Below are positions 12,201 to 25,842 of a stretch of DNA of 64,000 nucleotides, in pieces (position 1 is the first letter of the stretch; each line of letters opens with the position of its first letter). Made by a program: the position numbers and the translations under genes. The notes beneath the pieces are model-generated. The model did not search any database and was not told the DNA's origin. It worked only from the letters and a program-made list of their open reading frames with translations. The DNA lies in the NCBI GenBank assembly GCA_013397795.1, contig VZTJ01002478.1:2681370-2745369 (forward strand), read 5' to 3'. The DNA comes from Orthonyx spaldingii (lineage: Eukaryota; Chordata; Aves; Passeriformes; Orthonychidae).

Positions 12201-15200
12201 TAACAGTCTCAAATAATTCTTTTTCAGTGTTTTCCTTAAGTGAAAGAAACATGGTGCTATTTTTCACAAGCTTTATAAATGCATTCACGTTAAACTGTGT
12301 CATCTTCTTCAGATCTCTTTTATGACCAGTTTCAGTTCCCTGGGAATCATGCATTTAGCATAATAGCAAGTTTTATAATTTGTGAAGTCTTTAGTTAATA
12401 TTTGAACAGAAAGAGAGCATTTCATTTTTAAATAAGAATTTTCACTTGCTCTGTTGGAAAAAAAATAAAGCTTGTGTTAATCCTGAAAATCCTGATTCTG
12501 TTCATAGTCTGCTGGAAGGGCTTCAGATTTATTTCATACCTCACAGGCACAACTGAAGTGTTAAGAGCGGAGGAACTACCACCTTACTCAATTGGACCCT
12601 GTCTCAACTGCTACACAAGGGATGCAAAGTGGCTGCTGCTTGGACTACCTGTGTTGGAACTGAGTAAATAACACATTTTCTCAAGCAAATGCACTAGTGT
12701 GGATAAGGAACTGCTCTATTTTTGAGGGGAACTTAAAATACTAGTTTTACAGTAAAGCTTTTTTGGAGAGGAAAGGTGAATGTTAAAACATACATTGACT
12801 CTTTTATTGGACTTTAGATGAGTACCAGATTCTGTCTCATTGCGTATTTAATTTTTCTCATGGAATGGCAAAAGAGAGGAAAAAGTGAATCTCACAGCTT
12901 TTACTTTAGCAGTCTTGAGAAGCCATAACCTGGAGATTTTAGGAAAACCAAATTTTAAGACTCCTAGGCACTCAGCTTAGGAAATCTAAAATTTTCTGGA
13001 CTCTCCACTTTTCAGTCCAGTTTCTTTCAGGACTGACCACACAGTTCAGCTTCAAAGTGAGTGCAGCTTGGGCCTTTGGGAGCAGCACAGCTCAAAGCAC
13101 AAAGGTCTCTGACCTTTCCCTTGTTATATCAGGCCCTTGTTCTCCCCTACTCTCTAATAAGAGGAGTTTCCACTCTATTTTATTCCTTGCTACTATACAC
13201 TCAGCTTTGAAATAGAGAGGAGAGAGGCCTAACCTTTGAGGACACCTTTGTGCTACTATGCCCTGCTAGTAACATTTATGTTAAATAATGCAAAATTGCA
13301 TACTGAGTGCATCTGGATTGCTGGTCACTGACTGGAAATAATGTTACACAGAAGGTGATAAAGGACGTGTGTTTGTACACAGTTTGAAGTATTAGGAAGG
13401 ACTTGAAGATATGGAAGCATTAACATTTACGGGATTTCTTCTGTGACAAGGGTAAGATAATCATGCCAGAGGTGTAATCCTACCTTCTACCAGAGCTGGA
13501 ATTTTGACTCAGGACTTTACCTGGTGCAACAGAGCTCTTTTGTTGACTTGTTCACTGTAACATGAGGTCGAATAGAACTCTGACTTCTAACTGGATAGAG
13601 AGAGGTGAAGATCAAAGGAAATGGAAGGATTTGCAACAAAATGTACAGGGTCTAGCAGACAAAGCTGACATAAAGCCAGGATCAAGAGAAACCTTTGGCT
13701 TTATGTTTTGAAGTTCTTGTTTTATCTGACTATTTTTAAGCCTTGCATGGTCTAAAACCAGTTTTAGTTGACTTTCTGGAAAACGAAGCTTCTTAATTTG
13801 ATTCCTAGGTGGCCAGAGTGCTACTTGCTGGATATTAGGGAGGAAACCAAAGGTGATATTTTGCTGTGAAGATAAAAGCATTTTCGGTATATAATCCAAC
13901 GCTGACAAAAACTGGCAGAATGCATTGCTTTTGAGCCAGAACTTTTTCTGTCCCTACATCACAGAGGAAAAGAATGGAAAGTGTTATGGTGATGCCTCTT
14001 TTTCCTACATGAGAATTGACTGGAACCTCCCCCAAGAAGAAGCATCATGCTGTTTTATCAGTTATAGGCACAATGCACGAAAGCACAAAGGATTTAACAA
14101 TGACACATTTAGCACTTTAGGTCATTTCTGCTATGAATACTCTGACATTCATAAAGTACTGAGGAAGACTTTCTCTTAGTGCTAATTTGAACCATCAATA
14201 AATGTAATATTCAAAATATGTGTAACAATTAACACTATACGTGTTGAATGATTGAAACCCCTAAACAACTATAATTAAAGTGTGTTAATTCATAGGTGGC
14301 AATATATAATGGCAAGTTCTTTCATTTTGTAATTTTGCTGTAAGAGCGTGGTAAGGAATGAGGGCTTCCCAAAAAGTTAATTACATGGAATCACAGGCAG
14401 TACTGATACATGCACTTGGAATTCATCTCAAGTAGCTAAGAATGTTTATGCAAGAGTAGGACAGTGAGGAATCAATTTAGGTAAAGTACTCTGTTGAATA
14501 ACTGTATGCTGAGGGTTAAGCAGATGACTGAATGATTGCTGCATCCAGTCCAAAGGACATAAGGAGATATTTGCTGCTGATTTTCAGTGTAAAATGTACT
14601 ATTGCTGCATGAAGAACAAAAGAGGGATGATTTTTGCAACACCTTTCCCTTCCCCAGCAGCTGGATTTTATTCTGTGCTAGTCACTTTGCAATGCAGACT
14701 GTTCTCTGCAGAATTTTTGGAATTGTGATGTTCACGCTCTCTATCCTGACTAAAAGGTGGCAAGGCCACCCAAAGTTTAAATCAAAGCAGAATCTGATCA
14801 GTAAAATTTATCCCAAAAGAGTAGAAGACAAAGGAAAAGGGAAAGGACTGGGAAGAAGAAATAAATATCAAAAGAGAGAAGAAAAATGGAGGTGGGTTTG
14901 GTAGGTGCTTATTTGAGAAATAGAAAGTCTTCTGTATTAGAGAAAAATTCAGTAGAAAATACTGTTTCTTTAAACCTTTTTTTTCTTTTTTTAATGAATC
15001 TTCTGTTTGCGGTCTGTGTTTCCATGAATATAATCAATGAAAATTTTTGTTTTAAAGGTGGATAACAGATATGAATGTTCCAGATGTTTATCTTCTTTCC
15101 TGGAGAATTAAAAATGAGCATGTCTCTAAGAGTTTAGATATTAAATATACATAAATTCTGTTCTGACCACAGAGAGGAAATTTTTTTCTGTGTTCAAAAG

Positions 15201-16444
15201 AATACTTTTTATCCAGTAAGATACAGATGATGCAAAGAAAGAAAAGATTAATAGCCTTTCATTCTGGTGAATGAATAAGTGAGGGTATGTCTTACAAGGC
15301 AAAGGATGACAAAAGAGTACATCCACTGCACTTCCTGAGTGGATGGAGACACTTTGGTCCTTGGTAGCACTGTAATGTTCATTTTCCCTTTGTTCTAGTA
15401 TTAAGTGTTAAAAAAGCAACCTAAATACTATATAGCTTTGGAATGAAAAACAAAAAAATAAATGGACTAATTCCTTATGAGAGGAAATACATTCTAGTGT
15501 ATTGCACTGGGTGAATGCTCAGTAAAACAGAGCTGGAATCATTGAATCAGGCCTCTCTGTGAAAGTGCAATGAAGGTCAGCATCATAATGATGGGAAATG
15601 CAGCTGATTATTCCCTTGTATTTCACTTCTGGAACTTAGGGCTGTGTATCCTAGGGAGGCTGAAGGAAAAAGTAATTTGCAGAATGACTCACTGAAGAGT
15701 CACTTAGATGTTTCAAATAAATCTCACATTCTGATCTGCTCAGAGGTTTGCAAAGCGAAAAGAAACCCTAAGAAACAGGAGATTTATTGTAAAGCCTCTG
15801 ATGGTGCAAATGGAGTCAGTCAAATTCTTAAGACAACTCTCCCTGCCCCCATTTTGAGTTGTAAATATTCACTACAAAATGAATCTTTTCAATAGCTCAG
15901 TTTTTTCAGTGGAATATTATGGAGAGCAGCCTGTGTGTATGTGTAAGGGCTGTGTGTGTGTGAAGCAGTCAGTTTTCTCCCACATGATTAGCATAGGTCT
16001 TAATTACCACATTTCCCAAATCTGGCAGTTCAGGTGGTTTAGTTCATTGTGTATCCATCTGAAAAATGTTGTTAGGCAGTCAATTTTTTCATTAGAGTTC
16101 CATTTTCCGTGTTATTTTACATATTGTTTTGCAGTGTTTTGCCTTTCGGATGCTGTAAGAGGAGATATTGTACATTGTGGTTATCATTACAGTTGTAACT
16201 CAAAATTCTCATGATTCATAATAGAGGTAGTTTAAAGTATGCACCATTTACTTACCGTGATTTTTAATAATTATTAAAAAAATTAATTGACTTTCAAGAG
16301 GCAAATTCTTAGTGCTTTATAAGTACCTATGTATTCACACAATATATTTTGAGGCATGTCTACATCTAGATATATGTAAATATGTACGTGCATTCATTTT
16401 TTTTATTGTATATGTTTGTGTAATTTTTATGCTGTTTTATCCAG
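9241..16444. other. Long unique non-coding stretch
   Basis: No CR1, LTR or other dispersed repeat is recognisable over about 7 kb. One minus-strand reading frame at about 13863-13612 lies directly after a good splice-acceptor-like sequence and is discussed as a finding. Nothing else looks coding. Confidence 0.5.
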
Positions 16445-19400
16445 GAGATCTATATATAATTATCTACATGGAGTATTCCATTTCTCCTCTCAAGCAGATC
16501 AAAAGAGGTACAAGTGGCCCAGCAGGATCCACAAGGAAATGGGGTGCATTAATACTTCCAGGCAATATCACAGAGAATGGAATTAATGTGGTCATCCAAA
16601 CATCATTTTTCACTTGTTTCATTGATGTAACAGGTAAAAATTAACATGGCTGTGGTTTCTAATTTAGATCTGGGTTGTTACAAAAGTATGAATTGTGTAA
16701 AGGAGATATGTCAGGTGACCTTCATTTTGTTCTAGTAAAAAATGCAACATGGATTCAGTAAAGAAGTGACAATTTAAAACATATAAATACACAAATTAAT
16801 TCTGCTTCAGATTTCATTGCCTCAATTATGCTAGAAAGAAGTTAATCTAAAGTAAACATGAATTTTGACTATCCTATCCCACAATTGTCCAGGAGACAGG
16901 TAGTTACATGTGATGTCTCCATTTGATACATTCTCTTGAGCAAAGAGTAGGATCTGGATTTTTAGCTGAAGGAAACAGAAATCTGATAGTGAACATTTAT
17001 TCCTATTTAAAATGACTTGCTTGGCTCATGCCCTGAAAAGCGGTATTTTGTATTAGATAATAATTGGTTTTAACAGGTCATTCTTTTTTTTTTTTTTAAT
17101 TTTTGTGCCAGACAAAACCATTCACCATATCAAAGTCTGACAGCAGACCTTAAAACATAGGGTGACCAAAATAACTTTTATGCTTTGAAAATCTATTTTA
17201 TATGATGCAAGGAAATGATTTTTTCTCTTAGATGAAAATGTATAACAGATCGTAATTGCTCGTACCTCTCATCATAGAGAAATTGACTCAACCATTAGAA
17301 GTATAAGTCACAGACAGGTTGGGAGTTTCACTGTAGTATCATTCACCCTATGCCATTGATTACAGCATTCAACTTTTATGTTCAGTTGCCTTCATGAAAC
17401 AGCTATGTGTTTTGAGAAATTGGTAATGTTGGATGTATTCTGAACTTGTTTTGCTAACAAAAATGCAGAAGAGTGAGAATGGCAGCTGGGTAGGAGGTTG
17501 TTACATCTGAAATAACTTGCAAATTTCCTTGGGCTTTTGATCCGTAGAAAGGGCTCCTCTCTAAAGCAGAAGAAATTTCAAATGTATTAGCAACAGAGAT
17601 TCAAAATGAGCAGTACCGAGATTCTAACCTGTGAATTCAAAGCACAGGTATATTTATTTGCAAGTTCTGGTCCTGGATGAAACAAATAAAAAGAAATACA
17701 AAATAATGACAAGATATTTAAACTTATAATACACATATTTTCATCAGTATATAAATATAAAATGTATAGAAAACAGAGTTTTGGAGAGAGCTTTTGGATC
17801 TAAGAAACAGGGCTATTTACTTTCTGCTAAGAATCAAGAAACAGACCTGTTCCAAGCCCCACAGTCTTTGCCCTAAGAAGCTTGAGAGTTTGCCAGAACA
17901 GCAAAATATTTTTATTTTTAGTTTTCAACATACATGCAAGATATGTATTCATAATTAACAGCAGTAATATTCAAAATGACTTACAGATGTGTGGCATTGT
18001 TTTTGACTTCTATTGCTGCTACTGTTCCTCTCAGACTGCAAATGTTACGTTCAGATCAATGCAGAATATTTTTTTATGCTTTGGCGCTCCAGACATGGAG
18101 CTGAAATTGTAGCTGTTTTCTCTCATTCACATCCCGTTCTCCATTGCTTCTTCTTCTCCTCATTCCCCTGAAAAGAAAAATGAGGCAGAAACCTGGGTTT
18201 GGGATATTTCAGTCAGAATGCTTATATTGTACCATCACATAACTTGTCACCAGAATTAGATGTCAAACCTGTAGCAAACTATGGAATTTTCTCTTTTAAC
18301 TTAGTTATTTTTTGGAATAGGCTCTGTGGTTGGTGTTTGTCTATCTCTGTTCATGTTCTAATTACCACTAGTCCTCACCCTCACTATTTGCTGCAGCAGG
18401 CATGCATTTATACCCCAGTTCATTTTCCACAGTCTGAAAAGCTATGGGAAAAGTAAGGGTGGTTTACCATGTTACCAATACTACGTTCTAGTAATCCTTA
18501 CCCAGGTGCTTTAAAGTTCTTAATGACATCTTTCTGTAACAGAAATTAAAACACAGCTCTGGTAGGGCTGTGAAAAATGTTGGCAAGAACCCTTCAGCAG
18601 TTTGGCATTTGAAGACATTTTCTTTTATTCGTTTGCAGGTTATGAATTTTCACAGCACTTACAATTAGAAAACTGTAGTTGGCTATAATAACTATAATAA
18701 GCTGTAATAATCATTTCAACTATGATTAATGTATAGTTCTAGAATTATAATGCAAAATACATTTGAAGGCTAATTTAGACCACAACAAACAGCTTTTTTA
18801 ATAGAAAACATATTGAAAGTAATTTTAATTAAGAACTGTAGAAATAAAACAGTAGACTGATGATATATTTGATACACATGAATGATGCAAAGTTGGCTTG
18901 CAAGAAAATCTAAGGAAGCTTTACCTAAAAAGTAAGTTATAGTCTTGTGCTGAAAAGTACTTTGATTTTTTTGGGGGGACCTGAAACTATTTCTCAGGTG
19001 TTTTTAAGAAAGAAAAAGCAAAATTATTTCTGACATGCTGTTGAACTTTTATTAAGTTTAAAATACTTGCATGCTGTGCACCTTCTGCAGTCCTTACTTT
19101 TTTTCCAAAAGAACAAGCATAACATGCAGGATGAAATATCAATTAATTTTGTTTCCTTCCTGCACATTTTTAGCAATGCAAGTCACTCTTGACGAAAAAA
19201 ACTTAACTATAATGGCACATCATCCACAGACTCTGAATGAGCAGAGTATAATGAATGATTAATTGCAAGAGCTCACTATTATGGAGGGAAGTTCTGCAAA
19301 CCAAAATATTAAAAATGATCCTCTCATTTTTGCAGATTTCAAATTAATAAATGAAAGCCATAAGTGAAATATTTCTGCAGCACAAGAAGCCCTTAGCAGT

Positions 19401-22400
19401 TCTTGGTAGACAGGAGAAAAACAGAAGTCATGATTTCAAATTTATTTGAAGTCTGCACCCTTCTGGGCAGTGTGATAATAATGTTTGTACCCCCATCTGT
19501 CTTGAAGCTGATCTGACTATCTGCAGAAAATCTGGAGTACATGAAAGGCTCTGTCACTGAAGGTCTTTGAAATCCAAACAGACTTGGTGATGAGTGTGTT
19601 ACTGGCGTAGAAAGGAAACACTCACAGAAGAAACACTTGAGTGCACCTGCAGTTTCAAAAGAGAACACGGCTTATAGTGTTGCTTAAAAAAACTGTTGAG
19701 TGAAATCGTTGCAAGGTGAAGCATAAGAAAATTTTATGGGGAGATTCAACAAAACAGTTCATGTACTTTGTAGCTGAGGATACCTAGAACAGAGCTCCAA
19801 GAGTCACACCTTTCCACTTCACTGTGAATTGCTAGCAATTAATCTACTTAATTTGGAATCAATTTTTTCCCTAAAATTTAATATATAATGACTTTCAATG
19901 CTATTAACTAATTTTTCTGCATTAATTCAATTGCTGAAAAGGATATATGATAAAATTTCCACTGTCATCCAAATACATGCTCTTTACTATTGTATCAAGG
20001 ATGGGCTCTATTGCTTTTTGTTTTATCTGAATTGCAGTTATTATGATTGAATATCTTCTATCCAGTGCCAGATATTTTTGTGTTTACACTGTGATATTTT
20101 AGATTGTTTCTGAAGATAATATTTGGCATTTTTTACATTGCAACATCTAGTTTGACTCTTCAGACCTCATTTATAAACAGCAAGATTGTCTCTACAGTCC
20201 CAGGAATATTTTATACTTGAAAGTACTCAGATATTTTTCTTTTGGCCATCTGTCTACAACTGCTTACTCAAATCACTGTAGCCAAGGTCATCTTACATAT
20301 CTTGTCTAAGGCTGTCAAACTTATTTTCAGCCTTGTCAAGTTCAGCCTTTGCTTTTTATCTTTGTGCTAAGGGGACATTTAGTGTAAGTGTTGTTCTGTT
20401 GGCATTTCTTTTTCAGTCCCCTTTTTGACTTATTGCTTCTTGTGCCATTTATTGCTCTGTGACCATTCTTGGTTTATTTTAAAACACAAAGTATTTTCTT
20501 TTTTTCATCGTTGTACTTCCTACAACCTCCAATGCAACCTTAAACCCCTTTCAGCAAAGCAAATAGTTACAGTATTTGGTTTGCTGTTATTGTTTCATAT
20601 GAGCTGAGCTCAGAATTCTGATCAGAGTACCTTGAAAAGCAAATTACATAGTTTTGGCACAGAAGGTGGGAGCAGTTCTCTAACATCTCTGAATGCTTAT
20701 TTTATCACCGATTATTCTTGTATTTTGAACAACAATAAAAAGTCACTAAGAAAAAAATATTGTACTCTTAAGCATCATAGTTAAGATATTTAAAAATGCT
20801 CTACAAAAAATATAACCAAACAGTTTGTCCATCATGTTGTAAACATGCATAATTTGTTTAGTTCATCACTGTCATGCTTGTATTGCTATTTGTGCTGGTT
20901 ACCTGCAGACAAACTATTCTAAGCTTATCTATAGCACAGTGGAAGTGACTTACTGCAATTTTTTCTCTGGATCTCTGGATCCAAAATAAGGTTGAGCCGA
21001 GGTACCATGCAGAACTGAAATGACTAGCACACAGACTTATGCAGTGCTTGGCTGCTTCTTGGGTAACTCTTAAGGAAACATGGTGGTTGCAGCAGTTCAA
21101 GCCATGCAACAAATAACTATCAGAGAGTATTTTTTTTCTCCTTGCTTTGGGGAATTTTTCAGGAAACATCTTCCAGGATGCTACTTCACCCTGAAACTTT
21201 CAAATGGTGCATTCAACTGAAAAGTACTTAGCATTTTGTAAAGTTTATTAAGCCCCTTGTTATAGATTTCAGTAAAGAGTTTTGTCCTTGTTGACACAGC
21301 GTGAATTGTGCATATTGCTACATCTTTCTTATTCAGTTTGTTTTCATAATACAATATTCTGAAACTTCATCACTGACCTTGAAAATAGGGTTTTGCACTG
21401 AAGTGGTTTTTCTTTCTTCTCCAGGGAGCTTTTGTCTCTACCTCAACAGACCATTCAAGAGGTGAAAATGTGGAGCTATGTCAGTTGCTCCTTCCCTCGT
21501 TTGCACTGCCAGGAAGGTCAGGTACTGCTGATGCTGTTCCTGTGCAAGGCCATGAAATGGAGGAGGAACACCCAGGCAGCAGAACTTTAGGGATTTGAAG
21601 GCACAGCCTGGATTCTCACTGCACCAAAGGGCTTTGTCCCTGTTTCACCACTTTAGGTAGTCCAACACAACATGTCTGCTCCAGGGCTCCTGCTGTCCCA
21701 TCCCACCCCACCCCCTCATGGGAATACTTTGATTTCCTACAACTCTGGGAGACTGCCCAAGTGAGGGATGAAAAACAGAGATGTACTGAGAGAGGTGCAA
21801 GGCAAGACAGTTACACTGTTCCCGAAGGAAAACAAAAGCCATGCAATGGATTGATCATGTGAACAGCTTGCAAATCCCTGAAGAGCAGAAGAGGGAAGGA
21901 AAGCAGGAAAGGGGTGACTTTGAAATGAGTCTGGATTTTGCTCATGGAGTCACTTGGGAGCTGTCTCCCGGTGGCAGGCAGACCCATGAGGCAGACAAAC
22001 AGCTGCACCACTCTGCTCACTTGTGCCTCTTATGCCTCTCTTCCCTACCCTCTTAGGCTGTCGGTAGGGAAGGAAAGGCTGTGTGTGCAGCCTGGAGTAC
22101 TCTTGTGAGGGTCAGCTTTGTGGTCTTAGAAACCGGCACCAAGGTGGGCTGGTGTGTTGGTGCTGTTGGAGACAGGAGGCTCACGCCTAATTCCTCCTTT
22201 GCTTGACAGAACTGATGTCTACTGTCTCACTTTCCTGAAATGGTGTTTTGAATGTTCATGATCAAAGAACCAGAAGGAAGAAAGGAGCCTGTGTGCCTGG
22301 GAGTCATCCAGATTGAGGAAGTCAAGGGAACTTCCCAAGTTTCACCCAGAGAGTGGGTGACAGAAAATTGCCTGGGACAGGGACTGCTTCAGTGTTTTGC

Positions 22401-25400
22401 ATCAGTGAAGAGCTTGAACGTAACTGATCAGGTGTCCAGGCAGCAGAACCTCAAGTTTGGTATTGCTTTCGCCCAGCCAAATGCCCTAAAAACTAGAATT
22501 CTGGGTCAGATTCACATTTCTTTTACAAATGGCCTTTTGGAATTCTTTTTGGTGTGGTACAATGACATTAAAGGAAAACCTCCTTCACTTGAATAATCTG
22601 TAGGGATTTGCTTATTTTCCCAAGAGGAGATTTGAGGGCGATCAGAGATCCTGCCCAAGGCCAGGTGTCCCCTTGTACTCATTGGTCTTTTTAACTCCTG
22701 TGGCTGCAGGATCTCCTGGGTGCTGTTCCAGGATGCAAAGAGCACCTCAAGTTGACTTTCCAGTCACTAGGTGATAGGGATTTGGTTTTTGGTTTCATTT
22801 TTTTGAGTGAATTGGAGGCTGCTATAGGATGTTTTGAGTTCTGCAGTTCTTTTGCTGTTCTGATTGTCTCCTGAGACACAATTTCAGTCCCCTGGGACTT
22901 GTGCTGAAGACTGGATTTTTATATCTAGGTATGTATGTTTTGTAACTAATTTTGTGGAGAGACAGTTCCTTTGCCCTGCATGTAATTAGCACATAAAAAG
23001 CAGGATAGCCAAGTCCAAACTGGGTGTTGGTAAGAACCAGTTCTGCTTTTCCTTGAACCATGCCCAAGCATTGTCACAGGTCAAAATGATGCCAAAGAGT
23101 GTGTCAATGATTAAATAATGTGGATAATTGTGGCCCAGTGTCTTGATGCTGTTTAATATACTAGTACAAATATAGTGGTATCATTGTGACTTTGTGACTG
23201 AGCTACTTAACTGGTGTTTAATTGCTCCTGCTTAGGTCCTTTGTATTGTGAAGAACATCACAGCTTTTGGAAAAAAACCCCAACAGGACAGCTTCTAGGT
23301 AAATTGAAATAAAAATATTTTCAAATTTTATGCTTTGCTGTAGACAAATATTACCTTAGAAGAGCTGGAAGCACATCTGTTGTTTCAAGAGGAGTTTCTG
23401 AAACTGCAAGGGGAGTTTAAAGGCAGTGGGAGAAGGCAAGAGGAGTCTAAAACTTGGTGCACTTTTGTTAATGCAAAAATGGACTTACTAGTTCTATGTC
23501 TTTTCATTCAGTTACTTTAAAATTAATTAAACTGTGGAAGGTTTAAGATATTCCTACCTAGTTCATACAAATTAGTTGAATTTTTAGCTTAATTACAGTT
23601 ATATGTGTGTTCACTAACTGATCAAAAGCTAATGATCTCTTTCATAAGGTAGAGCATTTTGGGGCTCATTACCTGTGGTTAAACATCTGTATCATTTTAG
23701 CAGAGAAAGTTTGTAAAAGTGAGAAGGCCATGGATAGCACATCAACAAAACAAAATGGAAATTGTAGCAATTTGCTCCAGAAATTCAGTGGTGACTGTCG
23801 ACCTGCATAAAGGTGTTAAAACTCAGTCTTCTTAGTAATTTCCTGTTTTAACTAAAGAATGCGTGCAGGCACTGCCAATTCATTCTGAAATCATTCTCTG
23901 CTGGCTGAACTGAAATGGGAGCCAAAGATGAGAAATTGTATCTGAAACACATCCTTGTTTTTGTTGTGAGTTCTATGATGTCTGCAGCACAGCTTGAAGA
24001 TTGCCACCTGGTTAACTTAAAGCAACACTGAATTTATTTAAATTATAAACAAACTCTCTAAGATATTCTTCTTGATAATGTCACATCCACTGGATATGTT
24101 GATTATAATAATCACTTCACCACTGTAAAGAGCTTCCTTTCCTTCTATTTATATATAACATCCAAAAGTTTATCTAGAGGGTAAAATTGTGTAGTCTAAT
24201 GCTTCCTTGTTTCTTTGGAGACTTACTGATTTTTCACGTATGCATTGGAAAGCACTGAGCCCACCTGTGGCAATTAAATTACCTGATGAATGCAGTACTA
24301 ATGAGTGAAACATTATTCACTTATACTTCTGCCAGACAGAGTCTCGGGTCTCCAAAATTTGGAGTAATTTCTGTCAGAGCTGATAACAGCCTTTTTCTGT
24401 TGATCTGCTGCATTTGCCATCCTTTAGACATCTGTATGTTTCTCAGGTATTTGAAAACGAGTCTCAAAAATAAGAGGGCATAGATCATCCATGAGCAGAA
24501 TTTGCAGCTGTCTCAAACCGTGTTCCTGGAGCAGATGGATCAAGAACCAAATTGTAGATGGTGATTTATTTAATGCCAAAAGGAATATTTTGGAGCCAGG
24601 GAAAATTTTTTTGTTGGCAACCCTGAAATTTATAGATACAAGTAAGATGAGTTTTCACACATCTTTCAGTATAATTAAGAATTGAATACATAGTACATAA
24701 TTCAGATATATTCTGGGTATTTATGGTTCTCCCTGGAATTGCTGTGTTTCCAAACAGCCATGTCTGCCACAATTCTGTCCTGGTAGTGTATTCTTTATTT
24801 TCAGTATGTAATGAAATGTGTAAATAACCCAAATCTGCAGTGACAAATAAAAGTCACTTCTTGGAGACACTTAGGATTGAGTCAGATACCTTTCCTCTTT
24901 TCAAAAATATGACTAAAGAGACTTGTAATAAATAAGCTTTCATTGACGGAGTGGAAAGTGTACCCCCTCTGCAAATGAATGAACATCTGGTTTAGAACAT
25001 TTATAGATTTGATTTTCCATACACTCATCAAATTCTTTCTCCGTTCCCATTTCATTCTGCAGTTCTGAAAGATCTGCCAATAATTCCCTAGTCATTGCCT
25101 TAAAATTTCTTGTACTGAGAGCCTGCCAAATTGATGGGCCTTCACAAGCCTCTCCTCCTGTGTTTACCTTGAGAAGGAAGGTGTTTTCACACTGTTCTCT
25201 CAGCTTTGATTGTCCCATATTTGCTGAATCTCCCTGGAGACTCAGGCAGTCACTTTGTAGTTGTACAAAGTTGACAGTTGACCTTTCTTTCTCAACCATG
25301 GAAAAGATATTCATTATTCCACAGGGGATAAGAATGCATGTACGGATCCACATGTTCACAGTGTTATGTCACTCCTATATTTCTACTTGTACAAGGCTCA

Positions 25401-25504
25401 GAACTTTACTCTCATTTTGAGCTGTTTATTTCCAGGAATGCAAGCAAAAATTGTGCAAGAGTTGGTTGTTGCTGTACATGATATGTTTTTATATACCTGG
25501 AAAA
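16445..25504. other. Long unique non-coding stretch
   Basis: About 9 kb without a recognisable transposable element. It contains a T-rich run near 17086-17098 and two reading frames beside splice-like signals: plus strand 16445-16633 and minus strand 25290-25168. Both are discussed as findings. The longest non-repeat reading frame in the window, 139 codons on the minus strand at 25359-24940, overlaps the second. I cannot assign a function to any of them. Confidence 0.45.
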
Positions 25505-25552
25505 ATGTGTTTAGTGAGGTTGGACTAGATGATCAAGATGACAAGATTATGT
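25505..25552 (+). mobile_element. Possible CR1-like 3' scrap
   Basis: GAGGTTGGACTAGATGATC at about 25517-25535 matches the common sense-strand word just before the CR1 3' end (usually followed by a stretch ending in CTTCCAACC). The expected continuation and the terminal octamers are absent, so this is either a very small decayed fragment or a chance match. Confidence 0.3.
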
Positions 25553-25596
25553 CAAAAGGGAACTGCAGTAATTTCCCTACCCCCTGTACCACTGTC

Positions 25597-25842
25597 GGAG
25601 AGAGGTAGAGAATTTGGGAGTGATGTTTAGCCTGGGTAGAAGGAAGAGGTAGGGGGAAGGGTTATTAAGATTTGGATTAGTTTATCATTATTCTACTCTG
25701 ATTTGATTGATAATAAAGTCTATTTTACCCATGACTGTAATCAATGGGTGATCCCTCCCTGCCCTTACACCGAACCATTAACCTTTTCTTATATTTTCTC
25801 TTCCCTGTCCAGATGAGGAGAGGAGCTGATAGAGTGGCTTTG
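25597..25842 (+). mobile_element. Truncated ERVL-type LTR (3' portion)
   Basis: This resembles the R-U5 half of a bird ERVL-type LTR family different from the copies at 6467 and 49123. The order of visible words is GGGAGTGATGTTTAG, TTCTACTCTGATTTGATTG, the polyadenylation signal AATAAA at 25712-25717, GGGTGATCCCTCCCTGCCC, and then TTTTCTCTTCCCTGTCCAG with a GATAGAGTGGCTTTG-like block. The expected last few dozen bases ending in CACCACA are missing, and so is the LTR start, so both ends are truncated and no target duplication can be checked. The family call rests on remembered consensus features and needs a repeat-library search. Confidence 0.6.

Noticed and set aside
13925..14179. 84-codon plus-strand frame with several Cys and Trp
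   Set aside because: No family resemblance, no splice-like edge that keeps the frame, and it overlaps the antisense of another weak candidate.
18506..18540. Minus-strand 32-nt micro-exon look-alike between a good acceptor-like and a good donor-like sequence
   Set aside because: It is too short to judge. Its outgoing phase would bring a stop if joined to the candidate at 13863, so it does not support the minus-strand gene idea.
22252..22596. 114-codon plus-strand frame in unique DNA
   Set aside because: It has no recognisable motif, a stop codon directly before the start, and no matching splice-like edge. This length is expected by chance somewhere in 64 kb.
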